In this document: positions 1-6,889 of the stretch, in pieces | Position numbering within the stretch: position 1 is the first letter of the stretch | Layout of the letters: each line of letters opens with the position of its first letter | Source: an uncultured Coriobacteriaceae bacterium | GTDB taxonomy: Bacteria > Actinomycetota > Coriobacteriia > Coriobacteriales > Eggerthellaceae | Direction of reading: 5' to 3' | Assembly (NCBI GenBank): GCA_900554945.1 | Contig: USJN01000039.1 | Span: 1-9,752, forward strand | DNA: 9,752 nt | Translations under genes and position numbers: made by a program | Notes under the pieces: generated by a model | The model's input: only the letters and a program-made list of their open reading frames with translations | Databases searched by the model: none | Told to the model about the DNA's origin: nothing

Positions 1-246
1 GGCGGTCGCTTCAGCGTTTTGAGTTGAGGCGACAAGCTGGATGGGCAAAGTAGATTGAGCGTTGTGCGCCATGGAGATTGGAGACGCGAGGCGAGAGAGC
101 GACACGGCGATGAGCGGACGGGTCGCGGCAAAACCTGCACACATCGAGCAAAAAATATCGGCGAAGTAGGGGAGAAAGCTCCCGCAATGGCTCTTGATGC
201 ATCGCAAATCAGGACGCGATCGAAGAACCACTCGGAAAATAACTGC
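1..246. other. Intergenic region without a credible gene
   Basis: No convincing coding region is visible on either strand. The short open frames here encode Arg-rich sequence without ribosome binding sites and look like by-products of GC-rich DNA. A small CGC-TTCA-GCG hairpin followed by TTTT (positions 7-20) could be the tail of a terminator belonging to a gene left of the window, but three base pairs are too few to call it. The rest is purine-rich (GAG and GCGA runs at about 74-125) and unexplained. Confidence 0.5.
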
Positions 247-274
247 TTGCTTTATCACTCTACTGTGGTAAAGT
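247..274 (+). promoter_or_regulatory. Putative sigma70-type promoter of the his operon
   Basis: A -35-like TTGCTT (247-252) is followed after 16 nt by TAAAGT (269-274). The -10 hexamer is directly preceded by TGTGG, giving an extended -10 of the TGTGnTAnnnT type. It lies in the locally AT-rich stretch 236-275, the only such stretch upstream of the operon. Transcription would begin near 280-282, leaving a leader of about 230 nt. The assignment rests on motif match and position only. Confidence 0.45.
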
Positions 275-280
275 GTGAGC

Positions 281-513
281 CGTTCGAAAGAGGTACGAGG
301 AGAAACCGCAAGACCTCGAAACGATACAAGTAACGTGAACGCAACATCCGAGAGGCTGCAAGCGTTTACAATGAGTTGCCGCATGGCACGCGGGCAAGAG
401 CTGATCGCAAACAACCGCGAAGCACGCAGGCGGAAGGCGCCACGTCACCGGTCCTCACCGAAGGAAAGGCGTCGCCAAGCTTGCCGCACGATGACGAAGG
501 AGAAGGTACGACC
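281..513 (+). promoter_or_regulatory. Untranslated leader of the his operon
   Basis: About 230 nt separate the predicted transcription start from the GTG start of hisZG. The predicted 5' end can fold: CGTT (281-284) with AACG (320-323), and GAGGT (290-294) with ACCTC (313-317), around a purine-rich loop. Further down, CGGT-CCTC-ACCG (449-460) forms a small perfect hairpin. There is no run of His codons as in enteric his leader peptides and no T-rich intrinsic terminator, so classical transcription attenuation is not supported. I recognise no known riboswitch class. A leader this long may hold regulatory structure, but the sequence does not prove it. Confidence 0.35.
497..506 (+). promoter_or_regulatory. 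Ribosome binding site fixing the hisZG start
   Basis: AAGGAGAAGG lies 7-11 nt upstream of the GTG codon at 514. The frame stays open upstream to a TTG at 376, which would add 46 low-complexity residues, but that codon has no Shine-Dalgarno sequence. The protein from 514 begins with the usual TPSGFRD-type start of HisZ/HisRS-like proteins. Confidence 0.7.
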
Positions 514-2217
514 GTGAATTACACAACGCCCTCGGGGTTTCGCGACGTCTTAGCAGATGAGGCCGCGCGCCGCGAGGAAGCCGCGTTCGACGTGCAGCAA
601 TTGCTGTCGAGAAACGGCTACGTTCCCGTGGAGACGCCCACGCTCGAGATCATGGACGTCATGAACGCCGGCGGACGCGTGCCGGGAACCCCGTTCAAGC
701 TCTTCGACTCGCGCGGCGACCTGCTCGCGCTGCGCCCCGACGTGACGCTGCAGATCGCGCGCATGTGCGCAACGCGCCTCGCAGGGCAGCCGGGGCCTTT
801 CCGCTTCCGCTATCAAGAACGCGTCTTCCGCGAAGCAGAAGGCCGTCCGCAAGCAGAAGCACGCGAGATGACGCAAGTGGGCGTCGAGCTCATCGGCGAG
901 GCAGGCCCCGCCGCCGACGCCGAGGTCATCGCCTTGCTCGCCGAATCGCTCGAGCAAATCGGGGTGGGGGACTTCCGCATCTCGGTCGCCACGGTTGGCG
1001 TACTGCGCGCCCTGCTCGCAGGATGCGGCGCCGGCGAGGCGTGGAAGTCGGGCGTGCTTTCCGCCTACCACGCCAGCAACTTCGTCAAGCTCGACGAGCT
1101 CACGGGGCCGGGCGCGCAAAAGGCAGGGGTCGCTCCCGTCTTCGCGCAGGCCATCCGCGCGCTCGCGAACGTCCGCGGCGGACGAGAGGCGGTTGCGCGC
1201 GTGCGAGATCTGGTAACGCCGCTCGGCTGCCAGGACGGCCTGGCCGACCTCGAGCGCACCCTCGAGCAGCTCGACGAGAAGGGCCTGGCCGACCGCATCT
1301 TCGTCGACTTCTCGGTCATGAGCTCGTTTGACTATTACACAGGAATCGTGTTCGTCGCCTTCGCCCCCGCGCTCGGCGCGCCGCTCGGTTCGGGCGGGCG
1401 CTACGACAATACGATCGGGGCCTACGGCGAGGGTCGCCCCGCCGCTGGATTCGCGTTCTACCTCGATCAGGCGCTTGCCGCCGCCGCGACCGAGCAAGAG
1501 GCGGGCGGGCGTCCGCTGCGCATCGCCGTGCCCAAAGGCTCGCTCAACCCCGACTCCATCGCGTGCCTTGCGGCATGTGGCCTTGACACGACGGGCCTCG
1601 CCGACCCGGGGCGCCAGCTCATCATCCGCAACCCCGGCGTCGAGTACATTATCGTGCGCCCCTCCGATGCCCCGGTGTTCGTGGAGCTCGGAGCGGCCGA
1701 TTGCGGCATCTGCGGGGAAGATTCCCTGCTCGAAGCGCAAACGGGCACCGTCGAGCTCGTGGACCTCAAATTCGGTGCGTGCCGCTTCATCGTGGCCGAG
1801 CCCGAGGGGGCGAACGAGCGCGTCGCCGAGCGCTATCGGACCTGCGGTTCCATCCGCGTGGCCACGAAGTACCCGCGCATCACCGAGTCCTATTACGCGA
1901 GGAAAGGCGAGCAGGTCGAAATCGTGAAGCTTCACGGCAACATCGAGCTCGGGCCGCTCACGGGCCTCTCCGAGCGCATCGTCGACATCACGGCGACGGG
2001 CCGCACGCTTCGTGAGAACAACCTGGTCATCGTTGACGAGGTGCTCTCGTCGACGGCGCGCTTCTTCGCGAACCCCTGCGCATTTCGCACCGACCCGCGC
2101 GTGGTCGAGCTCGCGGACAAGCTGCGAGCGGGCGCCGAGGCGGGACTTTGGGACGCGACGGTGATCGCCGGAAGCGACCAGCCGGGCGCAAGTGCGAACG
2201 CGACCGCAAGCGCGTAA
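514..2217 (+). CDS. hisZ/hisG: HisZ-HisG fusion: ATP phosphoribosyltransferase, regulatory plus catalytic
   Basis: This 567-aa protein catalyses the first, committed step of histidine synthesis, ATP + PRPP to phosphoribosyl-ATP, in the cytoplasm. Residues 1 to about 325 are HisZ, a histidyl-tRNA-synthetase-like domain: TPSGFRD near the start, ALRPDVTLQIAR (72-83), FRYQERVFRE (98-107), FDYYTGIVF (272-280) and GSGGRYD (292-298) ahead of GFAF. No HisRS anticodon-binding domain follows. Residues 335 to about 550 are a short-form HisG: IAVPKGSL (337-344), GAADCGICGEDSL (393-405), ATKYPRITESYY (450-461) and the PRPP loop DITATGRTLREN (491-502). HisZ and short-form HisG are normally separate proteins that form a hetero-octamer; here they share one chain with a linker of about 10 residues. 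The C-terminal 15 residues are Ala/Ser-rich and probably disordered. In the known HisZG system histidine acts through HisZ; I infer the same here. Confidence 0.93.
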   Translation: MNYTTPSGFRDVLADEAARREEAAFDVQQLLSRNGYVPVETPTLEIMDVMNAGGRVPGTPFKLFDSRGDLLALRPDVTLQIARMCATRLAGQPGPFRFRYQERVFREAEGRPQAEAREMTQVGVELIGEAGPAADAEVIALLAESLEQIGVGDFRISVATVGVLRALLAGCGAGEAWKSGVLSAYHASNFVKLDELTGPGAQKAGVAPVFAQAIRALANVRGGREAVARVRDLVTPLGCQDGLADLERTLEQLDEKGLADRIFVDFSVMSSFDYYTGIVFVAFAPALGAPLGSGGRYDNTIGAYGEGRPAAGFAFYLDQALAAAATEQEAGGRPLRIAVPKGSLNPDSIACLAACGLDTTGLADPGRQLIIRNPGVEYIIVRPSDAPVFVELGAADCGICGEDSLLEAQTGTVELVDLKFGACRFIVAEPEGANERVAERYRTCGSIRVATKYPRITESYYARKGEQVEIVKLHGNIELGPLTGLSERIVDITATGRTLRENNLVIVDEVLSSTARFFANPCAFRTDPRVVELADKLRAGAEAGLWDATVIAGSDQPGASANATASA

Positions 2218-2265
2218 ACTTCTCGATACCAACCAAGACGTTTCAATATAAGAAGGGAACACATC

Positions 2266-3591
2266 ATGCGTCGAGTCATTCTGAAGGAAGGCGAGCAGTT
2301 CAAAAGCTCGCAGATCAACCGCACCGGAGCGTTCAACGCGGGCGCCATCGCCGCTGCGACCTCGATCATCGAGGAGGTTCGCGAGCGCGGCGATGCGGCG
2401 TTGCGCGACTTCACCGCGAAGTTCGACGGCGTCGAGGTGAAAGACTTCCGCGTGCCGCAGGAGACGATCGATGCCGCCGCAGCCCAATGCGACGCGAAGA
2501 CGGTCGCCGCGCTCGAGCATGCCGCCGTGCAGATCCGCGAGTTCCATGAGCGCCAGAAGCAACAGAGCTGGATCGCCACGCGCGAGAACGGGGCGATCGT
2601 CGGCGCGAAGGTGACGCCGCTCGAATCCGTAGGCATCTACGTTCCCGGCGGGCGCGCGCTCTATCCCTCCACCGTGCTCATGAACGCCATCCCCGCATCG
2701 GTCGCGGGCGTCGAGCGCATCGCGTGCGTGACGCCCCCGTCCAAGGACGGCTCGCTCGATTCCGCCATCCTCGCCGCCTGCAAGATCGCCGGCGTGACCG
2801 AAATCTACTCAGTCGGCGGCGCCCAAGCTGTCGGCGCGCTTGCCTACGGCACCGAGACCATCGAGCCGGTCGCCAAGATCACCGGCCCTGGCAACGCCTA
2901 CGTCGCCGCCGCGAAGAAGATCGTGTCGGGCGATGTGGGAATCGACATGATCGCAGGCCCCTCTGAGGTGTGCGTCGTCGCTGATGAAACGGCAGATCCC
3001 GCGCTCGTCGCCATCGACCTTATGGCCCAGGCCGAGCACGACCCCCTGGCCGCCTGCTACCTCGTCACCTTCTCCGAGGAATACGCCGACCAGATCGAGG
3101 CTGCCATCGAGCGCCACGTGAAGCACTCCACGCGCGCGGAGATCACCATGGCGTCGCTTAACGACCACGGCCTGATCACCATCTGCCCTGACCGCAAGGC
3201 CGCGATTCAGGCGGTGAACGTGATCGCCCCCGAGCACCTCGAGCTGCATGTCGAAAACGCCATGGACCTGCTCGGATCGATCAAGAACGCAGGCGCAATC
3301 TTTTTGGGAGAGTGGACCCCGGAGGCGGTCGGCGACTATGTGGCCGGCCCCAACCACACGCTTCCCACCGGCGGCACCGCGCGCTATGCAAGCCCGCTTT
3401 CAGTCGAGGAGTTCGTGAAGAAGTCGTCCATCATCCAGTACACCCCCGAAGCGCTCGCGACCGACGCCGACTCCGTCATGACAATCGCTCGCCACGAGGG
3501 CCTGTGGGCGCACGCGATGTCCGTCGAGCTGCGCTGCAACGAGCTCGCTGGCAAACCGACCGAGGTCGATGCAGGTGAGAGCGTTGAATAG
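2266..3591 (+). CDS. hisD: Histidinol dehydrogenase
   Basis: HisD carries out the last two steps, the NAD-dependent four-electron oxidation of L-histidinol to L-histidine via histidinal. The 441-aa length is normal for the family. Landmarks are [14 protein letters not shown] (122-135), [12 protein letters not shown] (207-218) and the signature [12 protein letters not shown] (229-240). The expected zinc ligands are present as Q255 and H258 (AQAEHDP), D357 (GDYVAGPNH) and H416 (LWAHA), and the catalytic Glu-His pair is E323-H324 (PEHLELH), assigned by alignment to the known E. coli residues. An AAGGGA site lies 7 nt before the ATG. It starts 48 nt after hisZG and its 3' end overlaps the hisC reading frame. 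Nothing suggests damage. Confidence 0.97.
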   Translation: MRRVILKEGEQFKSSQINRTGAFNAGAIAAATSIIEEVRERGDAALRDFTAKFDGVEVKDFRVPQETIDAAAAQCDAKTVAALEHAAVQIREFHERQKQQSWIATRENGAIVGAKVTPLESVGIYVPGGRALYPSTVLMNAIPASVAGVERIACVTPPSKDGSLDSAILAACKIAGVTEIYSVGGAQAVGALAYGTETIEPVAKITGPGNAYVAAAKKIVSGDVGIDMIAGPSEVCVVADETADPALVAIDLMAQAEHDPLAACYLVTFSEEYADQIEAAIERHVKHSTRAEITMASLNDHGLITICPDRKAAIQAVNVIAPEHLELHVENAMDLLGSIKNAGAIFLGEWTPEAVGDYVAGPNHTLPTGGTARYASPLSVEEFVKKSSIIQYTPEALATDADSVMTIARHEGLWAHAMSVELRCNELAGKPTEVDAGESVE

Positions 3592-4651
3592 CGTGAAACA
3601 GTCCGCCCCGCAGCTCCAAGGGCTTGTGCCCTACGACCCGAAGTACCTTCCTGCGCGGGCATATCTCTCCGCGAACGAGAACCCGCGCGACGTGGAGACC
3701 GAGATCCGCCAGAAGATCATCAGCGCCATTCGCAAGGTTCCTTTGAACCGTTACCCCGATCCATTGGCCAACGATCTGCGCGACATGATCGCCGAGGCGA
3801 ACGGGCTCGACCGCGACCAGGTACTTCTGGGCAACGGCGGCGACGAGCTTTTGTTCAACATCGCGCTCGCCTGGGGCGGACCGGAACGCAAGTTCTTGAA
3901 CCTGCCGCCAACGTTCTCGGTGTACGCAGCCAACGCGCGCCTCACGGGCACCGAGGTCATCGACGTTCCGCGCCTTGCCGATTACTCGATCGACGAGGAG
4001 ACGGTGCTTGAGCGCGTCGGACAAGGCGACATCGACTACGTCATCGTGGCCAGCCCGAACAACCCCACCGGCAAGCTCGCGAACGAGGAGTTCCTCGCAA
4101 AGCTCCTCGACGCCACCGACGCGCTTGTCCTGGTCGACGAGGCATACTTCGAGTTCTCCCGCACGACGATGCGCCCCTACCTCGCGATGCACAAGAACCT
4201 GCTCATCCTGCGCACGTTCTCGAAGGCGTTTTCGCTCGCGGGCGTCCGCATGGGCTACATCCTGGGGAATGCCGAGGTCATCCGCGAGTTTTTGAAGGTG
4301 CGCCAACCGTATTCGGTCGATGCTGTCTCGCAGGCGATCGCGCGCGAGGTGTTCTCCGAGCGCCAGAAGTTCGAGCACGGCATCATGGCGATCATCTCCG
4401 AGCGCGACCGCTTGCTCGAAGAGCTGGCGAAGGTGCCGGGCGTCACCGTGTATCCTTCGGACTCGAACTATATCCTGTTCAAACTCGAAGGCGCCGACAA
4501 GGTGTGGGAGGCCCTCTACGCGCGCGGCATCCTCGTGCGCGACTTCTCCCATGCGCCGATGCTCGAGAACTGCCTGCGCGTATCGATAGGGACCGAAGAG
4601 GAAAACAACGAGTTCCTCGCCGCATTGCGCGAAATCGTGGCGAGCAAGTAG
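3569..4651 (+). CDS. hisC: Histidinol-phosphate aminotransferase
   Basis: HisC is a PLP-dependent fold-type I aminotransferase that converts imidazole-acetol phosphate and glutamate to histidinol phosphate and 2-oxoglutarate. From the ATG at 3569 it has 360 residues. Seen motifs are LSANENP (33-39), LLGNGGDE (86-93), ASPNNPTGK (161-169), LVDEAYFEF (188-196, Asp for the PLP ring nitrogen), the PLP-lysine segment TFSKAFSLAG with K219, and RVSIGT (337-342). The start is uncertain. ATG 3569 overlaps hisD by 23 nt with only a weak GAGG 3 nt before it; TTG 3584 lies 4 nt after AGGTGAG (3573-3579), and GTG 3593 lies 13 nt after it. All three give an intact enzyme, because conserved sequence begins near residue 17. 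The overlap suggests translational coupling to hisD. Confidence 0.95.
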   Translation: MQVRALNSVKQSAPQLQGLVPYDPKYLPARAYLSANENPRDVETEIRQKIISAIRKVPLNRYPDPLANDLRDMIAEANGLDRDQVLLGNGGDELLFNIALAWGGPERKFLNLPPTFSVYAANARLTGTEVIDVPRLADYSIDEETVLERVGQGDIDYVIVASPNNPTGKLANEEFLAKLLDATDALVLVDEAYFEFSRTTMRPYLAMHKNLLILRTFSKAFSLAGVRMGYILGNAEVIREFLKVRQPYSVDAVSQAIAREVFSERQKFEHGIMAIISERDRLLEELAKVPGVTVYPSDSNYILFKLEGADKVWEALYARGILVRDFSHAPMLENCLRVSIGTEEENNEFLAALREIVASK

Positions 4652-4663
4652 GAAGAGATGCAC

Positions 4664-5257
4664 ATGAGCGAGCGAACCGCGCGAATTGCGCGCACAACGA
4701 AGGAAACCGACATCGAGCTGTCGATCGACCTCGACGGCACCGGCGCGACCGATATCGACACCGGCATCGGCTTTTTCGACCATATGCTCACTGCTTTCGG
4801 GCGCCATGGGCTGTTCGATCTGTCGGTGCGCGCCGAGGGCGACCTGGAGGTCGACGGCCATCACACGGTGGAAGATGTCGGCATCGTCGCAGGCCAGGCC
4901 TTCGCACGCGCGCTCGGTGACAAGCGCGGCATCAGGCGCTTCGGCTCGATCGCCCTGCCCATGGACGAGGCTCTCATCCTGGCGGCCGTCGACATCTCGG
5001 GCCGCGGTCAACTGTTCTGGGAAGCCGACGTCCCGGCCGTCATGGTGGGGACTTTCGACGCGACGCTCGCCAAGGAGTTCTTCATCGCCTTCGCGGCGAA
5101 CGCTGGCGTGACGCTTCACATCCGCGAGCTCGCAGGCGAGAACACCCATCACGTGATCGAGGGCATGTTCAAGGCGGTGGCGCGCGCGATGCGCCAAGCG
5201 GTCGAGCCCGACCCGCGCATGGGCGATGCGCTGCCGACGACCAAGGGCGCCCTGTAG
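4664..5257 (+). CDS. hisB: Imidazoleglycerol-phosphate dehydratase (monofunctional)
   Basis: HisB dehydrates imidazole-glycerol phosphate to imidazole-acetol phosphate using two metal sites, normally manganese. The protein is about 197 aa, the usual size of the monofunctional enzyme, and lacks the N-terminal HAD phosphatase domain of enteric HisB. Seen motifs are DTGIGFFDHMLTAFGRHG, the metal-binding HHTVEDVGI, and near the C-terminus NTHHVIEGMFKA with ARAMRQA. Two in-frame ATGs are possible. AGGAAG (4650-4655), which overlaps the hisC stop, is only 2 nt from ATG 4658 but 8 nt from ATG 4664, so I choose 4664. Because the phosphatase domain is absent, a separate histidinol-phosphate phosphatase is needed elsewhere in the genome. 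Confidence 0.96.
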   Translation: MSERTARIARTTKETDIELSIDLDGTGATDIDTGIGFFDHMLTAFGRHGLFDLSVRAEGDLEVDGHHTVEDVGIVAGQAFARALGDKRGIRRFGSIALPMDEALILAAVDISGRGQLFWEADVPAVMVGTFDATLAKEFFIAFAANAGVTLHIRELAGENTHHVIEGMFKAVARAMRQAVEPDPRMGDALPTTKGAL

Positions 5258-5266
5258 GAGATGCGA

Positions 5267-6115
5267 ATGATTGCGGTAGTCGATTATCAGAAGGGCAACC
5301 TGAAGTCGGTCGAGCGCGGCCTCATCGCCGCAGGTGGCAAGGCTTTCATCACAGCCGACGCGTCCGAGATAGCCAAGGCGGACGCCATCGTCTTGCCGGG
5401 AGTCGGGGCCTTCGCGGACGCGGCGGCGACGATGTGCGAACTCGGGCAGATGGAGGTCATTCGCGAGCGTGTGCGCGCAGGCGTCCCCTTTTTGGGAATC
5501 TGCCTTGGCGAGCACCTGATGTTCGAGCATGGTGTGGAAGGCGCGCCTGAAGGCAGTCCCGCGTGCGGACTGGGGCTTTTGCCGGGCACCGTCGTCGCCA
5601 TGCCGCGCTACGATGAGCAAGGCAAGGCGTTCAAAGTGCCCCATGTTGGGTGGAACACGATCGAGATGCCTGCGTGTAACGGGGGCGCTGCAATCCCTCC
5701 GTGCGGCGGAGTCGGGGGAAATGCCGTGCTCTCGTCCGGTGGAGTCGGGGGAGGTGCCGCGCGCAGTTCCGCAGCGAAGCGAGGACTGTTTGAGCACGGC
5801 GCCTTCCTCGACTCCACCCCACAGCCAGGGGGCGACTTCGCCTTCCCCGACTCCGCCACGCAACCAGGAAGCGAGCCCGCCTTCGCCTGCCCGCTCTTCG
5901 ACGGCATAGCGCCTGGTGAGTACTTCTACTTCACGCATTCCTACATCGCGCCGACGGGTTCCCACACCATCGCCGAGACCACCCACAGCGTGCGGTTCAC
6001 GAGCGCGATCCAGTATGGCGATCGCGCCTTCGGCGTGCAGTTCCACCCCGAGAAAAGCTCCGACGCCGGCGCGCGCGTGCTCGCGAATTTCGTGGCGATC
6101 GCTGCCCGCGGCTAA
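5267..6115 (+). CDS. hisH: IGP synthase glutaminase subunit HisH with large internal insertion
   Basis: HisH hydrolyses glutamine and channels ammonia to HisF, which uses it to make imidazole-glycerol phosphate. It is a class I glutamine amidotransferase. TAGGAG (5255-5260) is 6 nt from ATG 5267, so this start is preferred over ATG 5261, which directly abuts it; the protein then begins MIAVVDYQKGNLKSVERG. The catalytic triad is visible as C79 (GICLGEH) and H260 with E262 (QFHPEKSS). The family usually has about 200-215 residues; this protein has 282. The excess lies between KVPHVGWNTIEM (to residue 134) and PLFDG...YFYFTHSY (from residue 209), and consists of Gly/Ser/Pro-rich repeats encoded by a palindromic DNA element. 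The nucleophile motif reads CLGEH where CLGMQ or CLGHQ is usual. The frame is intact and the catalytic residues are kept, so I consider it functional. Confidence 0.93.
   Translation: MIAVVDYQKGNLKSVERGLIAAGGKAFITADASEIAKADAIVLPGVGAFADAAATMCELGQMEVIRERVRAGVPFLGICLGEHLMFEHGVEGAPEGSPACGLGLLPGTVVAMPRYDEQGKAFKVPHVGWNTIEMPACNGGAAIPPCGGVGGNAVLSSGGVGGGAARSSAAKRGLFEHGAFLDSTPQPGGDFAFPDSATQPGSEPAFACPLFDGIAPGEYFYFTHSYIAPTGSHTIAETTHSVRFTSAIQYGDRAFGVQFHPEKSSDAGARVLANFVAIAARG
5705..5857. repeat. Nested palindromic repeat element inserted in frame in hisH
   Basis: Two nested inverted repeats are visible. The outer arms are 5705-5717 and 5845-5857, 13 bp perfect (GGCGGAGTCGGGG), extended by AA/TT across one bulged G. 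The inner arms are 5738-5758 and 5798-5818, 21 positions that all pair in RNA, with three G-U pairs. The centre can fold again: CAGT/ACTG, CC/GG and GC/GC around AGCGAA (5764-5788). Direct repeats overlie this: the left arms recur at 33 nt (5705 and 5738), and CGCCTTC recurs at 39 nt (5800, 5839, 5878). Both periods are multiples of three, so the translation repeats as well. The likely inserted segment is about 5669-5890, within hisH. Confidence 0.8.
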
Positions 6116-6148
6116 GCGCGCTCCATATTGAGAAAGGAACTCAGAGAC

Positions 6149-6886
6149 ATGTACCTTCTCCCTGCAATCGATATCCTGGAAGGCCGCGCCGTGCGCCTTG
6201 CCAAGGGGGACTATTCCCAGGTGACGGTCTATAACGACGACCCTGTTGACCAGGCACGGAAGTTCGAGGCCCAAGGTGCCACCTGGATTCACGTGGTCGA
6301 CCTCGACGGCGCGCGCACAGGCGTGCCCGAAAACATCGCCATCGTCGAGCGCATCGTGCGGGAGACCTCGCTTTCCGTGGAAATCGGCGGCGGCATCCGC
6401 ACGCTTGAGACCCTCGAGCGCCTCGCGGACATCGGTGCTGCGCGCATGGTGCTCGGTACCGCGCTCGTAAACGACCCCGAGCTCGCATGCGCGGCGGTGG
6501 AGCGCGTGGGGGGCGACAGGCTCACCGCCGGCATCGACGCGAAGGGCGGGGAAGTCGCCGTCTCCGGATGGATCGAGGGTTCGGGCGTCGCTGCATGCGA
6601 TCTGGCCCGCGAGATGGGCAAGGCGGGCTTTAGGCACATCGTCTACACCGACATCGCGCGCGACGGCATGCAGACCGGACTCGACGTGCAGGCATATGTC
6701 CAGATGGCAGAGGCGTTCGGGCATCCCGTCATCGCAAGCGGGGGTGTGGCGAGTGTAGCCGACATCGAGCGTCTTGCACCGGTTGCAGCCTCCATCGAGG
6801 GCGTCATCACCGGGCGCGCCGTATATGAAGGAACCTTAACGGTTGAGGAAGGCGTCGCGGCCTGCGCTGCGGCCACGAAGGAGTAG
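6149..6886 (+). CDS. hisA: ProFAR isomerase (phosphoribosylformimino-AICAR-P isomerase)
   Basis: HisA is a (beta/alpha)8 barrel that isomerises ProFAR to PRFAR by an Amadori rearrangement. The protein has 245 residues, the normal length. Seen are the N-terminal LLPAIDILEGRAVRL with catalytic Asp D8, VDLDGA (50-55), the first phosphate motif IGGGIR (79-84), GIDAKGG with the second catalytic Asp D130, YTDIARDGM (166-174), and the second phosphate region IASGGV (195-200) with ITGRAVYEG. The frame is open from a TTG at 6128, but AAAGGA (6133-6138) lies 10 nt before ATG 6149 and the family begins at that Met. The N-terminus reads like HisA rather than the dual-function PriA of other actinobacteria; this is a judgement by eye. 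It follows hisH by 33 nt. Confidence 0.96.
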   Translation: MYLLPAIDILEGRAVRLAKGDYSQVTVYNDDPVDQARKFEAQGATWIHVVDLDGARTGVPENIAIVERIVRETSLSVEIGGGIRTLETLERLADIGAARMVLGTALVNDPELACAAVERVGGDRLTAGIDAKGGEVAVSGWIEGSGVAACDLAREMGKAGFRHIVYTDIARDGMQTGLDVQAYVQMAEAFGHPVIASGGVASVADIERLAPVAASIEGVITGRAVYEGTLTVEEGVAACAAATKE

Positions 6887-6889
6887 GCC

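Noticed and set aside
290..312. T-box-like segment (AGAAACCGC, loosely similar to the AGGGTGGNACCGCG T-box core) in the his leader
   Set aside because: Only about 8 of 13 positions fit, it lies at the wrong end of the leader, and no TGGN bulge suited to the C73 discriminator of tRNA-His and no antiterminator/terminator pair are visible.
376..513. N-terminal extension of HisZG from TTG 376
   Set aside because: No ribosome binding site, low-complexity residues, and the family N-terminus starts at GTG 514 behind a strong Shine-Dalgarno sequence.
2224..2252. Possible internal promoter before hisD (TATAAG at 2247-2252)
   Set aside because: No acceptable -35 at the right spacing, and the hexamer abuts the hisD ribosome binding site; AT-richness in a short spacer explains it.
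550..2562. Long minus-strand frame opposite hisZG
   Set aside because: Same compositional artefact; the + strand frame has clear HisZ and HisG motifs.
3476..6724. Very long open frame on the minus strand opposite hisC-hisA
   Set aside because: It is a shadow of GC-rich coding sequence on the + strand. Its translation is low-complexity, rich in His, Asp, Arg and Glu, with no recognisable domain.
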